Part shown: piece after piece, positions 46,030 to 57,480 of the stretch
How the letters are laid out: every line of letters begins with the position of its first letter
Numbering within the stretch: position 1 is the first letter of the stretch
DNA from: Hericium rajendrae
Taxonomy: Eukaryota; Basidiomycota; Agaricomycetes; Russulales; Hericiaceae
DNA length: 64,000 nt
Direction of reading: 5' to 3'
NCBI GenBank assembly: GCA_033439255.1
Contig: CM065887.1
Location: forward strand, 1,240,001 to 1,304,000
The notes under the pieces: model-generated
What the model saw: the letters and a program-made list of their open reading frames with translations, nothing else
The model's database searches: none
Told to the model about the DNA's origin: nothing
Made by a program: the position numbers and the translations under genes

Positions 46030-49009
46030 CTACGACCCTTCCTCCGAAATCGACACCCGCATAATCGACGCGCGCCGCACCTGGTCATGCACATCCTCCC
46101 GCTCCCGGCCCCTGCCCCGCTTCCCCTGCCCCTCCGTCTCGTCGCTCTCCGCGTCCGACGGCGGCTCTGACGCGACCGCCTCCGTGTCCGCAAACACGTG
46201 GATGAACGGCCGTATGCCGAGCAGCATGCACACGGCGATGTAGAGCAGTATCGCGCTCATGACGAACATGGCCTTCGGGAACACGGCAACGGTCGCGCCG
46301 TAGATCGCCGCATAGATCGCGGGCTGCCGTTGGCACAACAACACATCAGGACGTGGAGGGCAAAGTATCATTACGGAAGAGACGCACCGCGACAATATGG
46401 GCAACGGCATTCACGAGCCCCAGCGCCCCGAACACGAGGCCGACCTCGCCGCCCTTGCCCATCGCCTGCAGACTCACAGCGCCGAGCGAGTGCAGCGCGG
46501 GGTTGCCGCCGCTCGTGAGGGAGTTGAGGGACGTGAAGAAGATGAATAGCACCTGCGATGAGGTCGGCGAGAGCGTGACGAGCGCGTTTGCGGTCGCGTC
46601 GGTGAAGAAGCAGATCGCAGCGACGCGGCGGTCGAACGAGAGTGCGCTCGCGAGCTTGACGGACGTCGGGGCAGTCGCCGCGACGCGCGGGGCAAAGTAG
46701 GTGAGGACGGCTGCGGGAAAGGCAATATTAGCGTTGTAGTAGCTTCAAGTGAGAATATTGGGCGTACCGGGTAGGATAAGCAGTAGATTTATAGCCCGGG
46801 TCACCCATAATAGAGACATGTAATACCCAAGCTGCCGTTATCGTGCGTCAGCATCGGACTCTCCCAATAAGCCGTATAGACCCACCCGCTCGCTTGACCA
46901 ATCGTACACATGCTTCACGTACAAGAACTTCAAATTGTACACTTGCTGCAAACCCCGTCGCATCAGCTCTGCCCACGACAATGGACTCGAATGCAGAGCC
47001 ACTCACAATCGACAACACATAAATGAATAGCGCCCCGCCCACAAGCGTCAGGTTCCAATCCCGGCCCTTGCGCCCGCCCTCGAGCGGCACGGGCGCGAAT
47101 AGTGCGACCGGGCGCACGAGCCCCACCCACACCGACTTGAACCCATCGCGCACGCGCCGCGCCAGCCCCTTCTGGGTGAGCACATGCCGGCCAGAAAGCG
47201 TGCGCGTGTGGATCATCGTGGACTGCGGACGCAGGCGGCGCTCCGGCGGCAAGGACTCGGGAAGCACGACCAGCACGAAAAGCAGGTTGAGAAGCGCGAT
47301 GAGGATCGCGAACGCGAAGAGCGTGGTGGTATTGCTCCATGAGATTAGGTTCAGCACGGCACCATTTAGCTGGACATGTGTTTAGGTCGAGGGCGGTTCG
47401 GAACGAGGGAGGACGTACCCAGGGCCCTGAGGCGAGACCGACATAGAGCATGCCTTGCATCGTGGAGAAGATCCGCGAGCGCGAGCCATCGGGCGTGCAG
47501 TCCGTCGCATAGCTGCAGTGAACCAAGTCAGCATCGAGCCAAGATCTTTCCGCTACGACAGAAGCTCCGGGTGGGAGATAAGGATCTCAGCGTGGTATTT
47601 CAGCGGCTCCCGTAGGAAGAGAAGCCGCGAAGACGTGGCGCGGATCGATTGATTTCGATTGGGAAGCAGATGAAGGGGCACGACAGGGGGGACATGAAGG
47701 AAGAAGGTGGAGAGCAGACGAGAGCAGACGAGAGCAGAGCAGACGTACGCGTGTGTGATCCCATTATAAGTCGATTGCGCCCCGAGGATGCCCTCGATCA
47801 GCGGCGCCGCGATGATGAACGCCTCGCCGTGTCGGCTGAACACGCTATTGGTCGACGACACGAGGATATATACAAAATCCCTGTATCCAAACCGACGTTA
47901 GCTCACGGATGCAAATCACACATGAATGGAAGAAATCCGGGGGGATAAGGATGCGCGGAATGAAGGAACCCGACGGAAGAAACGAAGGGCAGGAAGACGC
48001 GAAGCAGAGCAAAGAGGGAAGCACGCACATGAACAGCGCGCCAAAGATGGATATACTGAGGATCTTCTTGCGCCCATACACGTCGCCGAGATGGCTCAGC
48101 CATCCCGTGGTAATAGCGCTCAGAACGCTCTCGGTCGTTTTGACGGCTGCAATCCAAGGCGTAAGTTAAAGTTGGACGCAGAAGGCGGGCGATAAGAGTG
48201 AGTGACAGCGAACGATCCCGATCGGATTGAATGGGGAAGAGAGGGCAAGGAAGCGGAAGACGACGCACAGGCCTGTATACGAGCTGCGCGACCTTGGACC
48301 TTCGGGTCTGCCGAGCACTCGTCGAGCACGTCGACGGGCAGATCGGGGAAGTGCACGGTCGTGTTCTGGTTTGCTTGTCGCGAGAGGAACAGGTCCGCGG
48401 GGGACGAGGGAAGGGCGCTGTGGGGCGTGATGGAAGGCACACCAGATGGGGAAGGGGAGTTAAGGAGATGCGAATACTGTGCTGGGGACGGGGCCCGAAG
48501 AGGAGGAGAGCCTGATGAGATATTCGCGTGAATGGCGCGGCAGGCCAGTTGGGTATAGACCTCTATTCGGGGCGCCATGGTCATCCCGCGCTGTCAGAAT
48601 TAGATCAGGTTGTCAGGGTGCAGGAACGTTATATGAGGCTCTGTCAGGACCCACACATAGCGAAGATACGAGGACAACGGGCGCGATCCTGCGGCACGTT
48701 AGACTGATGGCTGTGTCGGCGGCGACGGACGTACCATAAGGGCGCGGCCTTCCTCCATCCTCTCTTGCCGCCGCTAGAGTCACGGCGCGATGGGCGGGGC
48801 ACGGCCACCGGGTCCAGAAGCGGTTCCTGCTCCTCCTCGTGCGGGGAGTGGTCGAACATCTCAGGGAACTCTTCCGGAGTGGTAGTAAAGACGGCACTCG
48901 GGGAAGGGAATGCAACGGACGGCGTGCGCACGGGGAGATGTATGGATTCGGGGCGGGAGGAGGAGGAGGGGATGCGGGACGAAGAAGAAGGGGAAGGAGT
49001 ATAGGCCAT
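46030..49009 (-). CDS. MFS general substrate transporter
   Basis: About eight to ten exons from ATG 49009 to the stop at 46030. The N-terminal 90 residues are Ser/Pro-rich and cytosolic (EEEQEPLLDP). Membrane segments and MFS motifs follow in order: VVLVSSLC, RGMTMAPRIEVYTQLACRAI, a large loop, GWLSHLGDVYGRKKILSISI (the motif A GxxxDxxGRKK loop), AFIIAAPLIEGILGAQSTYNG, YATDCTPDGSRSRIFS, FAFAILIALLNLLFVLVVLPE, WNLTLVGGALFIYVLSI, VLFIFFTSLNSLTSGGNPALH, GLVFGALGLVNAVAHIVA, PAIYAAIYGATVAVFP and MSAILLYIAVCMLLGI. The arrangement fits the proton-coupled TCR/Tet-like MFS group. Substrate unknown. The C-terminus is charged (GRGREREDVHDQVRR). Exon ends were not all fixed. Confidence 0.8.
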
Positions 49010-49411
49010 GAGCGGTCTGCTCTGAAGATTATATAGTCAGCGCGCGATCTAGCATTGATGAATATTTGGAAACAAGGGGCAGGGTAGTCGATGCACAAGG
49101 AGAGCATCGCCCGGTTCGCCGTCTACGGGTGCTTCGCTTATCTGATAACCCGAGTAATCCCGCTGACGCCTTGTCTGATAAGATCATCCGATTTCCGGAT
49201 CCCGCGAGCCAACAACACACGAAGAACACGAGGACACTTACAGATGCCGTTGGAGATGCCGAAGATGGAGAGTTGGAGGCAGGCGCACGTTGAAAGCGCT
49301 TTGCAGTTGCAGCGCGATGCCAGAGCTGCACGAATTACCCACAATCACAAGCCGGTAACAACGAAACTCGTTGACAGATATTATATAATTAAAGAAAAGT
49401 TTTCTTTCGAT

Positions 49412-49483
49412 ACGCCGATGGTGAAGCGGTTATCATGCTTGCCTTCCAAGCAAGCGGCAGGGGTTCGACTCCCCTTCGGCGTA
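49412..49483 (+). tRNA. tRNA-Gly (anticodon UCC)
   Basis: A full cloverleaf can be drawn. The acceptor stem is ACGCCGA with TCGGCGT (7 of 7 pairs), the D stem GTGA/TCAT, the anticodon stem CTTGC/GCAAG with loop CTTCCAA (anticodon TCC at 49445-49447), and the T arm AGGGG-TTCGACT-CCCCT. The discriminator base is A at 49483. It has no intron and is 72 nt. It reads GGA glycine codons and sits between the starts of the MFS gene and the end of the CANIN-like gene. Confidence 0.95.
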
Positions 49484-49493
49484 GTAGTCAGAG

Positions 49494-49516
49494 TTTTTGA
49501 AATTTTTTGTTTTTTA
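49494..49516 (+). terminator. RNA polymerase III terminator of tRNA-Gly
   Basis: Runs of T (TTTTT at 49494-49498, TTTTTT at 49503-49508 and again TTTTTT after one G) begin 11 bases after the tRNA 3' end, as expected for Pol III termination. Confidence 0.75.
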
Positions 49517-49960
49517 TTACATAAAGCGGGTCCGCCGCAATTGCATTCTGAACAGTGAACCAAACTTCTTCTAAGTTTCTATCCCGACAGCTCCAATACT
49601 CTGTTGCTCAAAAGAGCTCAAGCAGTCTAATTGAAGACGATGACGATGACGATAGGCTGGACTAGACGATCTGTACTCTCTACCTAATAACATGTACAGT
49701 AGGTGATGTAGGCGAAGTATCTCTGTATGTATGTAACATCTATCATACGATACGTTTTAGGCGTTGCGGGGCAGGCAAGTGTAGAATATGTGCAATAAGG
49801 ATACACAAGAAGTGAAAGTGCAAACGAACGAAGAAAGTGAAAGAGCAAGCAGAGCATGAACGGTGCGGAATAGAACAAAGAGGTAGAAGCAGAACAAGAA
49901 GACTGGGGAACGGGATACAGAAAAATAAGAAGCAAGACTTTCGATAAAAGCCCAAGTGCA
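49517..49960. other. Intergenic, AT-richer
   Basis: About 440 bases between the tRNA terminator and the stop of the minus-strand CANIN-like gene. Nothing recognisable; it probably includes that gene's 3' untranslated region. Confidence 0.45.
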
Positions 49961-52900
49961 TCAATCCATGCTAGGCCGCGACCGCCCCCAATGGTCAAAC
50001 AGGCTCTTCGGCCCCGCGCTCTGCACCGCCGCGCGCTGGTAGAAAATGCGCATCGCAAGCCGCTGCAGCGCCGCCTTTACGCGCGAGCGATCCAGGTTCA
50101 CCGCCCGCGTATCCACTGCCGCAAACCGACCGTCAGCACTCCGTCCACCTGACACAAAGGACGTCAGACTCACCGATTTTGCCGTGCAGCACGTCTAGCC
50201 GGTTCTTCACGAGCTCGAGCGGCGGGCGCTCGCGGCCCTTGCGCGGGCTGCTGTCGTCCGCGATCGCGGGCACGGGCCGCCCCTCGGCGATGACGTAGCC
50301 CACGATGCCCGACAACGCGACGCCGAGCACGTCCACGCGCGCGCCCAGTGCGTCGTAGTCCGTGTCGTCCGCGCCGACGTCGAAGAGGCCCTCGTCGGCG
50401 TCGAGCACGCCGACGAGCGAGGTGAGCGGAGGGAGCGGGGTATATGACTCCTACGCAGAGGTGGACGTTAGTTACAGAGCCAGATGACACGGAGGAATGG
50501 TTCGTACCGTGCTCAGGTCTGTCCCGGTGAGCAGGCCGAATGCTACAAATCGCGCGATCCGCAAGGCTTCAGGACATCCGCGCGCGAAGAGTGCCAGGAG
50601 GCGGCTCTGGTTTTGCACGCTCAGAGTGGAGGCATAGCGCAAAACAAGCCCAGCCGTGGCGGATTCCTGCAAGAACAAGTGTTAAGATACATTATCTCGA
50701 TGAAATTGCAGACGCACTGATTTGTCTGTAGTTGTGCCACCGGCCGGTAAAGCTGCACATGCCAGTTCGATCGCGACTAGCACGTCGCGGCGAAGGTCCT
50801 CCGAGGCCTTTGTATCTATTCCTACTAGCAACAGCGCCATAACAATATGGGGTATATCAGCCGCTTCGAACCATTGCGCACTGTATATCGCTTCAGAACA
50901 TGGAAAAGGTAATGGATCGAGTAGATACGTACCGCGCAAAGACTGGCACGAGCGCGACGAGGCGGTACAGAGCTTCATTCCTAGCAGCACCGTTCACGGT
51001 CACGGACGAAGAGGGCTTAGGCACTTCGCCCACATATTGCAGTAATTCGGGCGTCATGCCGAGGTGAACCAGAATCGAAACAAGTCGCGCAGGTGGTAAG
51101 GGCGATGAAACTGACGCCGAAGGCAAGCTGAGCGGCAGATTTCGGAGGGCATTGAAGGCAGAGGCGCTGAGAGGCGTGCTAGTGTCGGGGAGGGCTGTGA
51201 TGACAATGAGTGCGAGGCAGCAGTTGAAGAGACAGTGACATACCGAGCTTTATCAACCAGTGGACAATGTTGGATAAAGAGTTCGCGTCGGCTGAGCGTA
51301 AGAACCCTGTGTCTAGGAGAAGTTTGATTTTGGCGGTATCTGCGCTCACAGGAGGCACTATCAGTATCCCAGCCTTCTTCACATCCGAAGATCAAAAACT
51401 CACCATTACGCTTTATCAGTCCCCTCAACATCCCTACAATACCTCCATCATCTTCACCTTCCAATGCTGGCAACGCTCTCCCCCCATCTACATCCATCCC
51501 CTCTCCCTCCTCGGCCTCCACCCACACCCTAACACCCACCTCCCTCTTCTTCCCAACGCCGCTGCCTCCACTCTTATCCCCGCTCAAGATCCTGCCCACC
51601 GCCTGCCTCTCGCCCGGCTCCAACAGCCGCACCCCATCCTCCGCCCTTGCCTCCTCCACACCCGCGCCCTCCCCGCCCGCGCCCTCCCGCATCTCCATCC
51701 CGCGCCCCGCCGCCCGCCGCGCCGCTTCCTCGTCGCCCCAGCTCGCACCCTTCTCCTCATCCTTGTCCTCGTCCTCGTCGACAGGCGCTCGCAGCAACGC
51801 GTCGAGGTCCACGCCCTCGCCCTCCGCGCGCCGCAGCGCCGCCCCCGAGCTGCCCTTACGCTCCGCGTCGTTCTTCTCGCGCAGCATCGCCTCGATCGGG
51901 TCCGCCTTCACGCGCTTCTTTTTCGCCTCCTTCCGCCCACGCACAGCAGGCACGGGCGCGGGATCCGGGTCCGGCGAGGACTGCGCAGGCGTCGGCAGCG
52001 CGTCTCTCCCGCGCCTGCGCAGACCGTAGCGCCGCTCCGGCGCAGGTGCGGGAGCCTCCTTAGACCTAAGCACGCGCATGAGAATCGGATCAGGCCACTG
52101 CGATGCGAGGAGACTCACACTTTGGCCGAGGGCTTCTTCCGCGATGGCCAGCCCTCGTCGTCGCTGCTCCCCAGCTCGAGGTCGTCCAGATCGTCGTACC
52201 GCGCTGTCTCCGGCTCCGGCGAACTCATCACCTCGCGCATCGCCTCGGCACGGATGCGCGCGACGAGCGCCGCCGTCCGCGCCTTGGCGTCGGGCGTCGG
52301 CGCGTGCTCCTGTGCGGGCGAGGTAGGCGGAGGCGTGCTGGGGGAAGCCGGTCTAGAGATAGGTTCCAATGTCATGTCCATGTCGACGTCAAAATCAGAC
52401 GTCGGCGCGGGCGTGGAGAGCGGAGAAGAAGGCGGCTGCGATACGCGCGTCGGCTGCGACGGCGACGTCGGCGAGGGCAGACCCGTGTCCGTGGGCTCCG
52501 TCAGCGGCGACGTCGTGAGCGCAGGCATCGTCGGTGGGGACGACGGCCGCGAGGTCGGCGGCGCGGCGGCAGGCGCTGTGAACGGAGACGAGGGCGAGGT
52601 AAGCGGGGAGGACGCGAATAGCACGCTCGCGAGGTCCTCCTGCGCGTCGAACACCGGCACAGAAACGTCCGTGTCCGCGTCGCGCCGCCAGACCTCGACG
52701 CTCTCGCGCACCGCGCCCAGGTCTTTGCTCGCCAGCGGCCGCGACACGCACAGCTCGTGCTCGTCGCTCTGGCTGCTCGGCACCAGCTCGATCTCGTCCG
52801 CGTCGTTCTCCGCGGGCGGCGAAAGACGCGGTTTCTTCGCGCCGCGCGGTGTCTTCTTCGCCGGCGGCGTGCTCGTCTTTGCGATGGAGCGCCCCTGTCT

Positions 52901-53491
52901 GCGACGAGGCCGGGGCGTCGCGTTCTCCGCGTCGTCCTCGAGCTTGCGCTTGCTCGGCAACACCACCTGCGCGTTCTTGTCCTTCGCGGCCGTCCTGGCT
53001 ATCGCTTTCTTGTGCATTTTGGTGATGTGCGGCGGTGAAACGATCTCGACACCGTCGAAACGCGAGGCTGAGCGCGAGATGGAGCTCGAGTGGGCGGTGG
53101 ACGAGGAGGATATGGTTCGAGAGATAGGAATAGACGCGATAGGGGCGGTGATATCAGGTCGCGTCGATGTCGACGCAGAGGGTGGAGGAGGAGGCTGCTT
53201 TGTACTTTGACTGCGGCCACTGGCTCTTGGTTTGTATCCGCCGCGCGCGCCACCCGTCGCGCTTTGTCCGTCTCTTTTGTTGTTGCCGGTGGTCTTCTGG
53301 CCCCGCGTCATTATGATTCTGTTGTCCGGCGTCGAGGGGGGCTGAGAAGAGGATTGCGACCACGCAGGCGCGCTAGCGTCCGTGGGCTTGCGAGCAAAGT
53401 AGTCGGTGAGCTTCTTCTCGCCTTTGCCTCCGGGCGTCGACGAGGGTTTGGATTTGAACCTGTCCTGGAGCAAGCGCTTGGTTGCGCTCAT
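49961..53491 (-). CDS. SLF2/CANIN-like SMC5-6 associated protein with PIP-like motif
   Basis: A long N-terminal exon (53491 to about 52120) starts MSATKRLLQDRF, carries KKLTDYFARKP at about residue 26 and then about 420 residues of Ser/Pro/Thr-rich disordered sequence (VEIVSPPHI, DEIELVPSSQSDEHEL, LGSSDDEGW). A donor near 52119 joins it to a basic/acidic exon (RRYGLRRRGRD, KADPIEAMLREKNDAERK, LLEPGERQAVGRILSGD). The C-terminal half is all helical: LLDTGFLRSADANSLSNIVHWLIKL, LVSILVHLGMTPELLQYVG, DIPHIVMALLLVGIDTKAS, NQSRLLALFARGCPEALRIARF and VKAALQRLAMRIFYQRA, ending HWGRSRPSMD. This layout matches basidiomycete proteins annotated with a CANIN (SMC6/NSE5-interacting, SLF2-type) domain, which recruit SMC5-6 to damaged DNA. 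The domain call is from memory and moderate; the gene itself is secure. Confidence 0.6.
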
Positions 53492-53659
53492 GGCGGTTGG
53501 TTCCAGAATCGGCTGTGTGGGAAGCGACGCGTATTGAGACGCGTTGAGTGATGTTGTGAACGTGGTCGCAGTCGCGAACGTCGGCGACGGCAACGAGCAA
53601 GCGACGCGTTTGCCTTTGTTTGGCTCCACACGCGTCTATGCTCAGGCACGTCCTCTTCT

Positions 53660-54290
53660 CTCACTCGATCGCGCCCAGCCTCTGCTTTCCCTCTCATTCG
53701 CGTTTCCTCGTTCCTGTCGGTAGTCGATGTCCCTACAAAGAAACCTGTTCTTATTGAGTGTGCCCCGTCCGCGTTCCCCGCCCCTTTCGCCGCCTAAGCT
53801 CCCTGCCCACGCTTCGGTACGTCTGTATGCGTGTGCGCTCTGCTTTCCCACCGACGAGCGTGGCATTACCGAGCGCACGGTTCTAATCATCCGTTCACTG
53901 CTCGTCGCCCGCGTTCACTGCTCACAGCGGCCCCGCCGGACCGTTCGCCACGGTTCTAGAGCGCCGCCTTCCCATCGTGCTGAAGAGCTTCGCGAAGAGG
54001 AGAGCAGAGGGATGTGTGCGACAAGCATCGACAAGAACGCGGCCAATGGGTCCGCGGGAAGGGCCGTCGAGCCGACGTTTCCAACAGCACGGTGCGCACC
54101 TTTAACTCGACTGACTTTGTTCTTATCAAACTTGCTTCCCGTAGCCGCGGTATATCTTAGCTCGGCGTGCGGATCAGTATGGTGCGCTTGAGCTCGGGAT
54201 CTCCGCGCTTGAAAACATGGTGATCGTTCTAATAACCTGATGCGTACTTGTACAATCTGGCTGATACAATTCGAAATTGCCCATCCACAG
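53660..54290 (+). repeat. Dispersed repeat, copy 2 (segments A and B joined)
   Basis: Bases 53660-53978 match the reverse complement of 45293-45620 and bases 53981-54290 match the reverse complement of 42420-42732. Thus copy 2 is the 42.4-45.6 kb locus turned around with its central 2.56 kb missing. In segment B the shared reading frame is conserved as protein (EELREEESRGMCATSIDKN against EDLREEERRRMYATSVDKN), and both copies keep a plausible donor and acceptor (acceptors at about 54288 and 42410). The left edge lies about 170 bases before the start of the CANIN-like gene. Confidence 0.8.
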
Positions 54291-55700
54291 GATTCGCATC
54301 CCGCGTTGACAGCGCTCCGCCGACAGCTTCGACGGTACATCTCTCTGCAAGCCGCCCGCTATCCGGCATTCCCAGACACAGCGCGCCCTCTGCACCGCTA
54401 TTCGCGCACGCAAAAGCCCGACGCGCTGATCTCGACGAACGTCTCCGCCCGCTTGCGTGCCCACCATCGCCCGCATGCCCGTGCGCCAGCGTGACGGACT
54501 CGAGCCTGCGCCCACGCCCGCCTTTTTCGCCTCCCCGCGCGTCTCATAGCCTGCTCGGCGTTTGTCTCACGCGCGTACGTATCTTCCCCATCACCCGCCA
54601 GCCACGAGCCCAAAAAGACCCCCGTAGCCCGCCTTTCGCCGCCGCGTACAGCGCGAGCACGAGCGCGGTCACGCGTCTGCCTGCGCCGCAGACCATGCAT
54701 AGGACGGGGCAAGGTGCAGCGCATAGACGAGACACGTCCGGCTTTCGAGGCCAGCGGCCTACATGCTGCAGAAGAGCGCCGTTAGCAGAAGGGGCAGAAA
54801 TGATGCTGAGGACTACGTACGTCGTTTTGACCGCGGTGCGCGCCAACTCCCGCTCGCGTCTCGAGCATTCCCTTTGGCCGAGCGTACCGGCCATCGTTAC
54901 GCGCGCTTCTGCAGGCAAGGCGACCTCGACCGTGCAGCCGTCTCGTTGCCGTTGCTCCTTTCGTCCGCACACATCACGCCGCCCTCGCCTCCAACGGCCC
55001 GCCAGTGCGCTATCACGCACGCACGCAGTCCACGCGACAGCGTAACGCAACACCCAGATCCCCACCGTCCCGCACAACACTCAACTCCAGCGCACCCCGC
55101 CGACAAGGCACCCAAAACCGTGCGCGGGGATGCGCGCGCCGTCTCCACAGCGATCCGCGACAGCCCTCGTTTGCCGCTCCCGCCTTTCAGCGAGTCGACA
55201 CTCCCCGCTCTCTCGCTCCCCGTACACTCTCACCGAGCGCACAGCTCCCGCACCCGCGGTCTTCTTAGACGCAAAACGACGTTGACCGCGCTCACACTGC
55301 CGTCGCCGCCTCGCATCTCCACTGCTCTCCTTGCCCACTCGCAGCGATGCCGCTCCCCTCCTTCAACAACCCACCATACCCAGTGCACCTCTGCGCCCGC
55401 CTGCCCGTCATCCCAACAGCGGCATGCACTGCCCAGATCCCCACTGTCTCCGGCAGCACTCAACTGAAGGCCATCCCGCCGAGAGAGCTCGCCTCTCCTG
55501 GCTTTTTATACGCGCGGGACACATGCGCGCTCGCAAGTTTCCGAGCGGGCGCGGAGGAGAGCACGGGGACCGTCGGCTCGTGGCGAGTTCCTCGGGTTCT
55601 TACGCAGGCCGTACGTACGTGCGTGCGTGCGCGTCAGCTCGGCTACAGAACGTTCTCCGCGCGGAATCGCACTCGCCGTGCACTTGTTCCGGCTTCCGTG
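54291..55700. repeat. Low-complexity, internally repeated GC-rich region
   Basis: The stretch is rich in CGC/GCC words and holds at least one pair of diverged direct repeats: CACCCAGATCCCCACCGTC at about 55049 and GCCCAGATCCCCACTGTCTC at about 55434, each followed by CACTCAACT and CCCGCCGA. No convincing gene is present; the long frames on both strands are a result of GC bias. Confidence 0.5.
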
Positions 55701-57480
55701 CGGATGGTTCTGAGTTTATGGGCCAGGATCGTGGCTCGGCTGCTGCGTGATGACTGCGTCGGGCGGGTGAAACGGGGTATGTGAAGTCCCTTTCGCAAAT
55801 TTTCGTAGGCTCATGCGATTGCGGCATTGCAATATGCAGCATCCTGGGGTCCGCTACCTCGCATTTGGAGTGCCGCAGAAGAGCTGCGACGGGATTGCGC
55901 GTCTGCCGCTGTCTCGGCGATGCTACGGACACAGGGCAGCGTCTGCGAACTGTCAGGATGCGGCGACGGGCAGGATCGCAATAGAATGCGGCCTGACCAG
56001 ACTTTCCGTCGCAATCGAGATGTCTACTTGGAGAATCGGGCGCCGGAAGGCCAATTTCTGTTCGCGAATTCTCATGGACTCGCGCGGCTGCAGGCGTTGC
56101 ATCACCATACCAACAACCCGGCCCTCCTTTTGTCTCGCGTTCAGAGCACCGCGGTTCCAAGGTCTGTCAATGCAGCGTGTCCTCGTTCCGGCATTTAAAC
56201 GGGCGCGCCGCGGGCGGTTCTGTACCTAATAGCTAGGATCGCGGCTTGGCTGTGCGTAGGGACTGGGTCGGGCGTGCACGGCGAGTGGCCGAATGCCACA
56301 GCAAGGGACGGCAGATGGCCAGTCGGACGTCAGGATGCGAATTCCCGTTCGCAAATTATTCGTGGACAGTTGTGATCGCGGCGGTCGTCGCACCGTCATA
56401 ACAGCATCCTGGCGTCTGCCGTCTCGCATCTAGAACACTGCAGAAAGGTTCTGACGGAGATCGCGCCTCGGCGGTGACGTATACGAGCTGTCAGAGCACG
56501 GCGGCGGGCAAGGATTGCAACAAGGTTCCGCCCAGCCAGCTATTCCACGGCCATCGCAACGTCCGCTCGGAGAATCGGACGCCGGCACGCCAAACCCTGT
56601 TCAGGGACTCCGGCAGACCCACGCAACTGCAGTGGCCGTTGCACTGTCGAATATCAGCACCCCGGCCCTCCGCTGTCTCACGTTCCGCGCATCGTGGTTT
56701 CACGGTTTGTCAACACAGTGCGGTCCGATGAGCTCCCAGACAGTGGAAGCGGCAGGAAGACGGCGGCCAGCTGCTGCTGCGCGGGGATCGCAGGGATCGC
56801 GGCCGCAAGCCCCGTTTGACACGCGGACACTCACCGTCCTCACGTACTGTCTCATGTGTGATGCGATGGGCGGGCGCACCACACCGCACGGGATTCGGGA
56901 ATGGGGGATAGGTCTGCCCGCTTGAACTTTTTTTCGACGCAACATGATTACAACGAGCGGCGCCGACGCGACGAGACGGAGTTCCACGAGCGGATACCGT
57001 CGCGTTGGGCTCAGGATGACGGGCAGAACATTGCTACATAACTGCATTTGCGTTCACTCGGCTCGAATGCACTGCGCGGTCCGCGGCTCGGCTACCACAT
57101 AACGACTGAGTTGGGTCGGGCACGGAGAGGGACAGCATGCTGCGAAAGGAGACAACGGATGGCGAGATGGACGTCGGTACGTCAAATCCCGCTCCCAAAT
57201 TTGTGTAGGCTCACGCGCTTGTAGTAAATGCCGCGCTGTTTCACCAAAAGCCTGGCCTCCGCTTCCTCACGTTTAGAGTGTCACAACAGAGTCCTGGCGA
57301 GGATTCACGCTTCCGCCGCCATCTCAGGAATGCCGTGAGCACAGCGCGGCATGTGCGAGCTGCCTCGGACTGCGATCAGAAATAACACGGAGACCATCGC
57401 TCTCTGTGCGTCGGCAATGTATTGTCGCACATCTGTAATTCATTTCGCGCGAGATTCTCGCTGTTGCCAGGGACTCCGAG
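55700..57480. repeat. Diverged direct repeats, about 510-840 bp apart
   Basis: Three copies of one sequence can be followed. They begin at about 55733, 56241 and 57081 with GGCTCGGCTGCTGCGTG-like sequence, then GACTGxGTCGGGC, CCCxTTCGCAAATTxxTCGTAGGCTCA, a GCATCCTGGxGTCxGC block and CAGCGTCTGCGAxCTGTCAG. The first two copies share a further block, CCGGCCCTCCxxTGTCTCxCGTTC, at about 56119 and 56662. The third copy is the most diverged. No gene is supported within them. Confidence 0.75.

Noticed and set aside
51267-53210. Plus-strand open frame of 647 codons
   Set aside because: It lies opposite the CANIN-like gene, has extreme Arg/Leu/Ser composition and no domain. It is a shadow of GC-rich coding on the other strand.
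53660-54290. Terminal inverted repeats of one giant element spanning 42-54 kb
   Set aside because: The block between holds ordinary conserved genes and a tRNA, and the second copy contains both segments joined, not one end. A duplication with internal deletion fits better.
55600-56160. Minus-strand protein gene starting MEPRCSERET, with a similar start in the next repeat
   Set aside because: The similarity comes from the direct DNA repeats; frames are not kept between copies.
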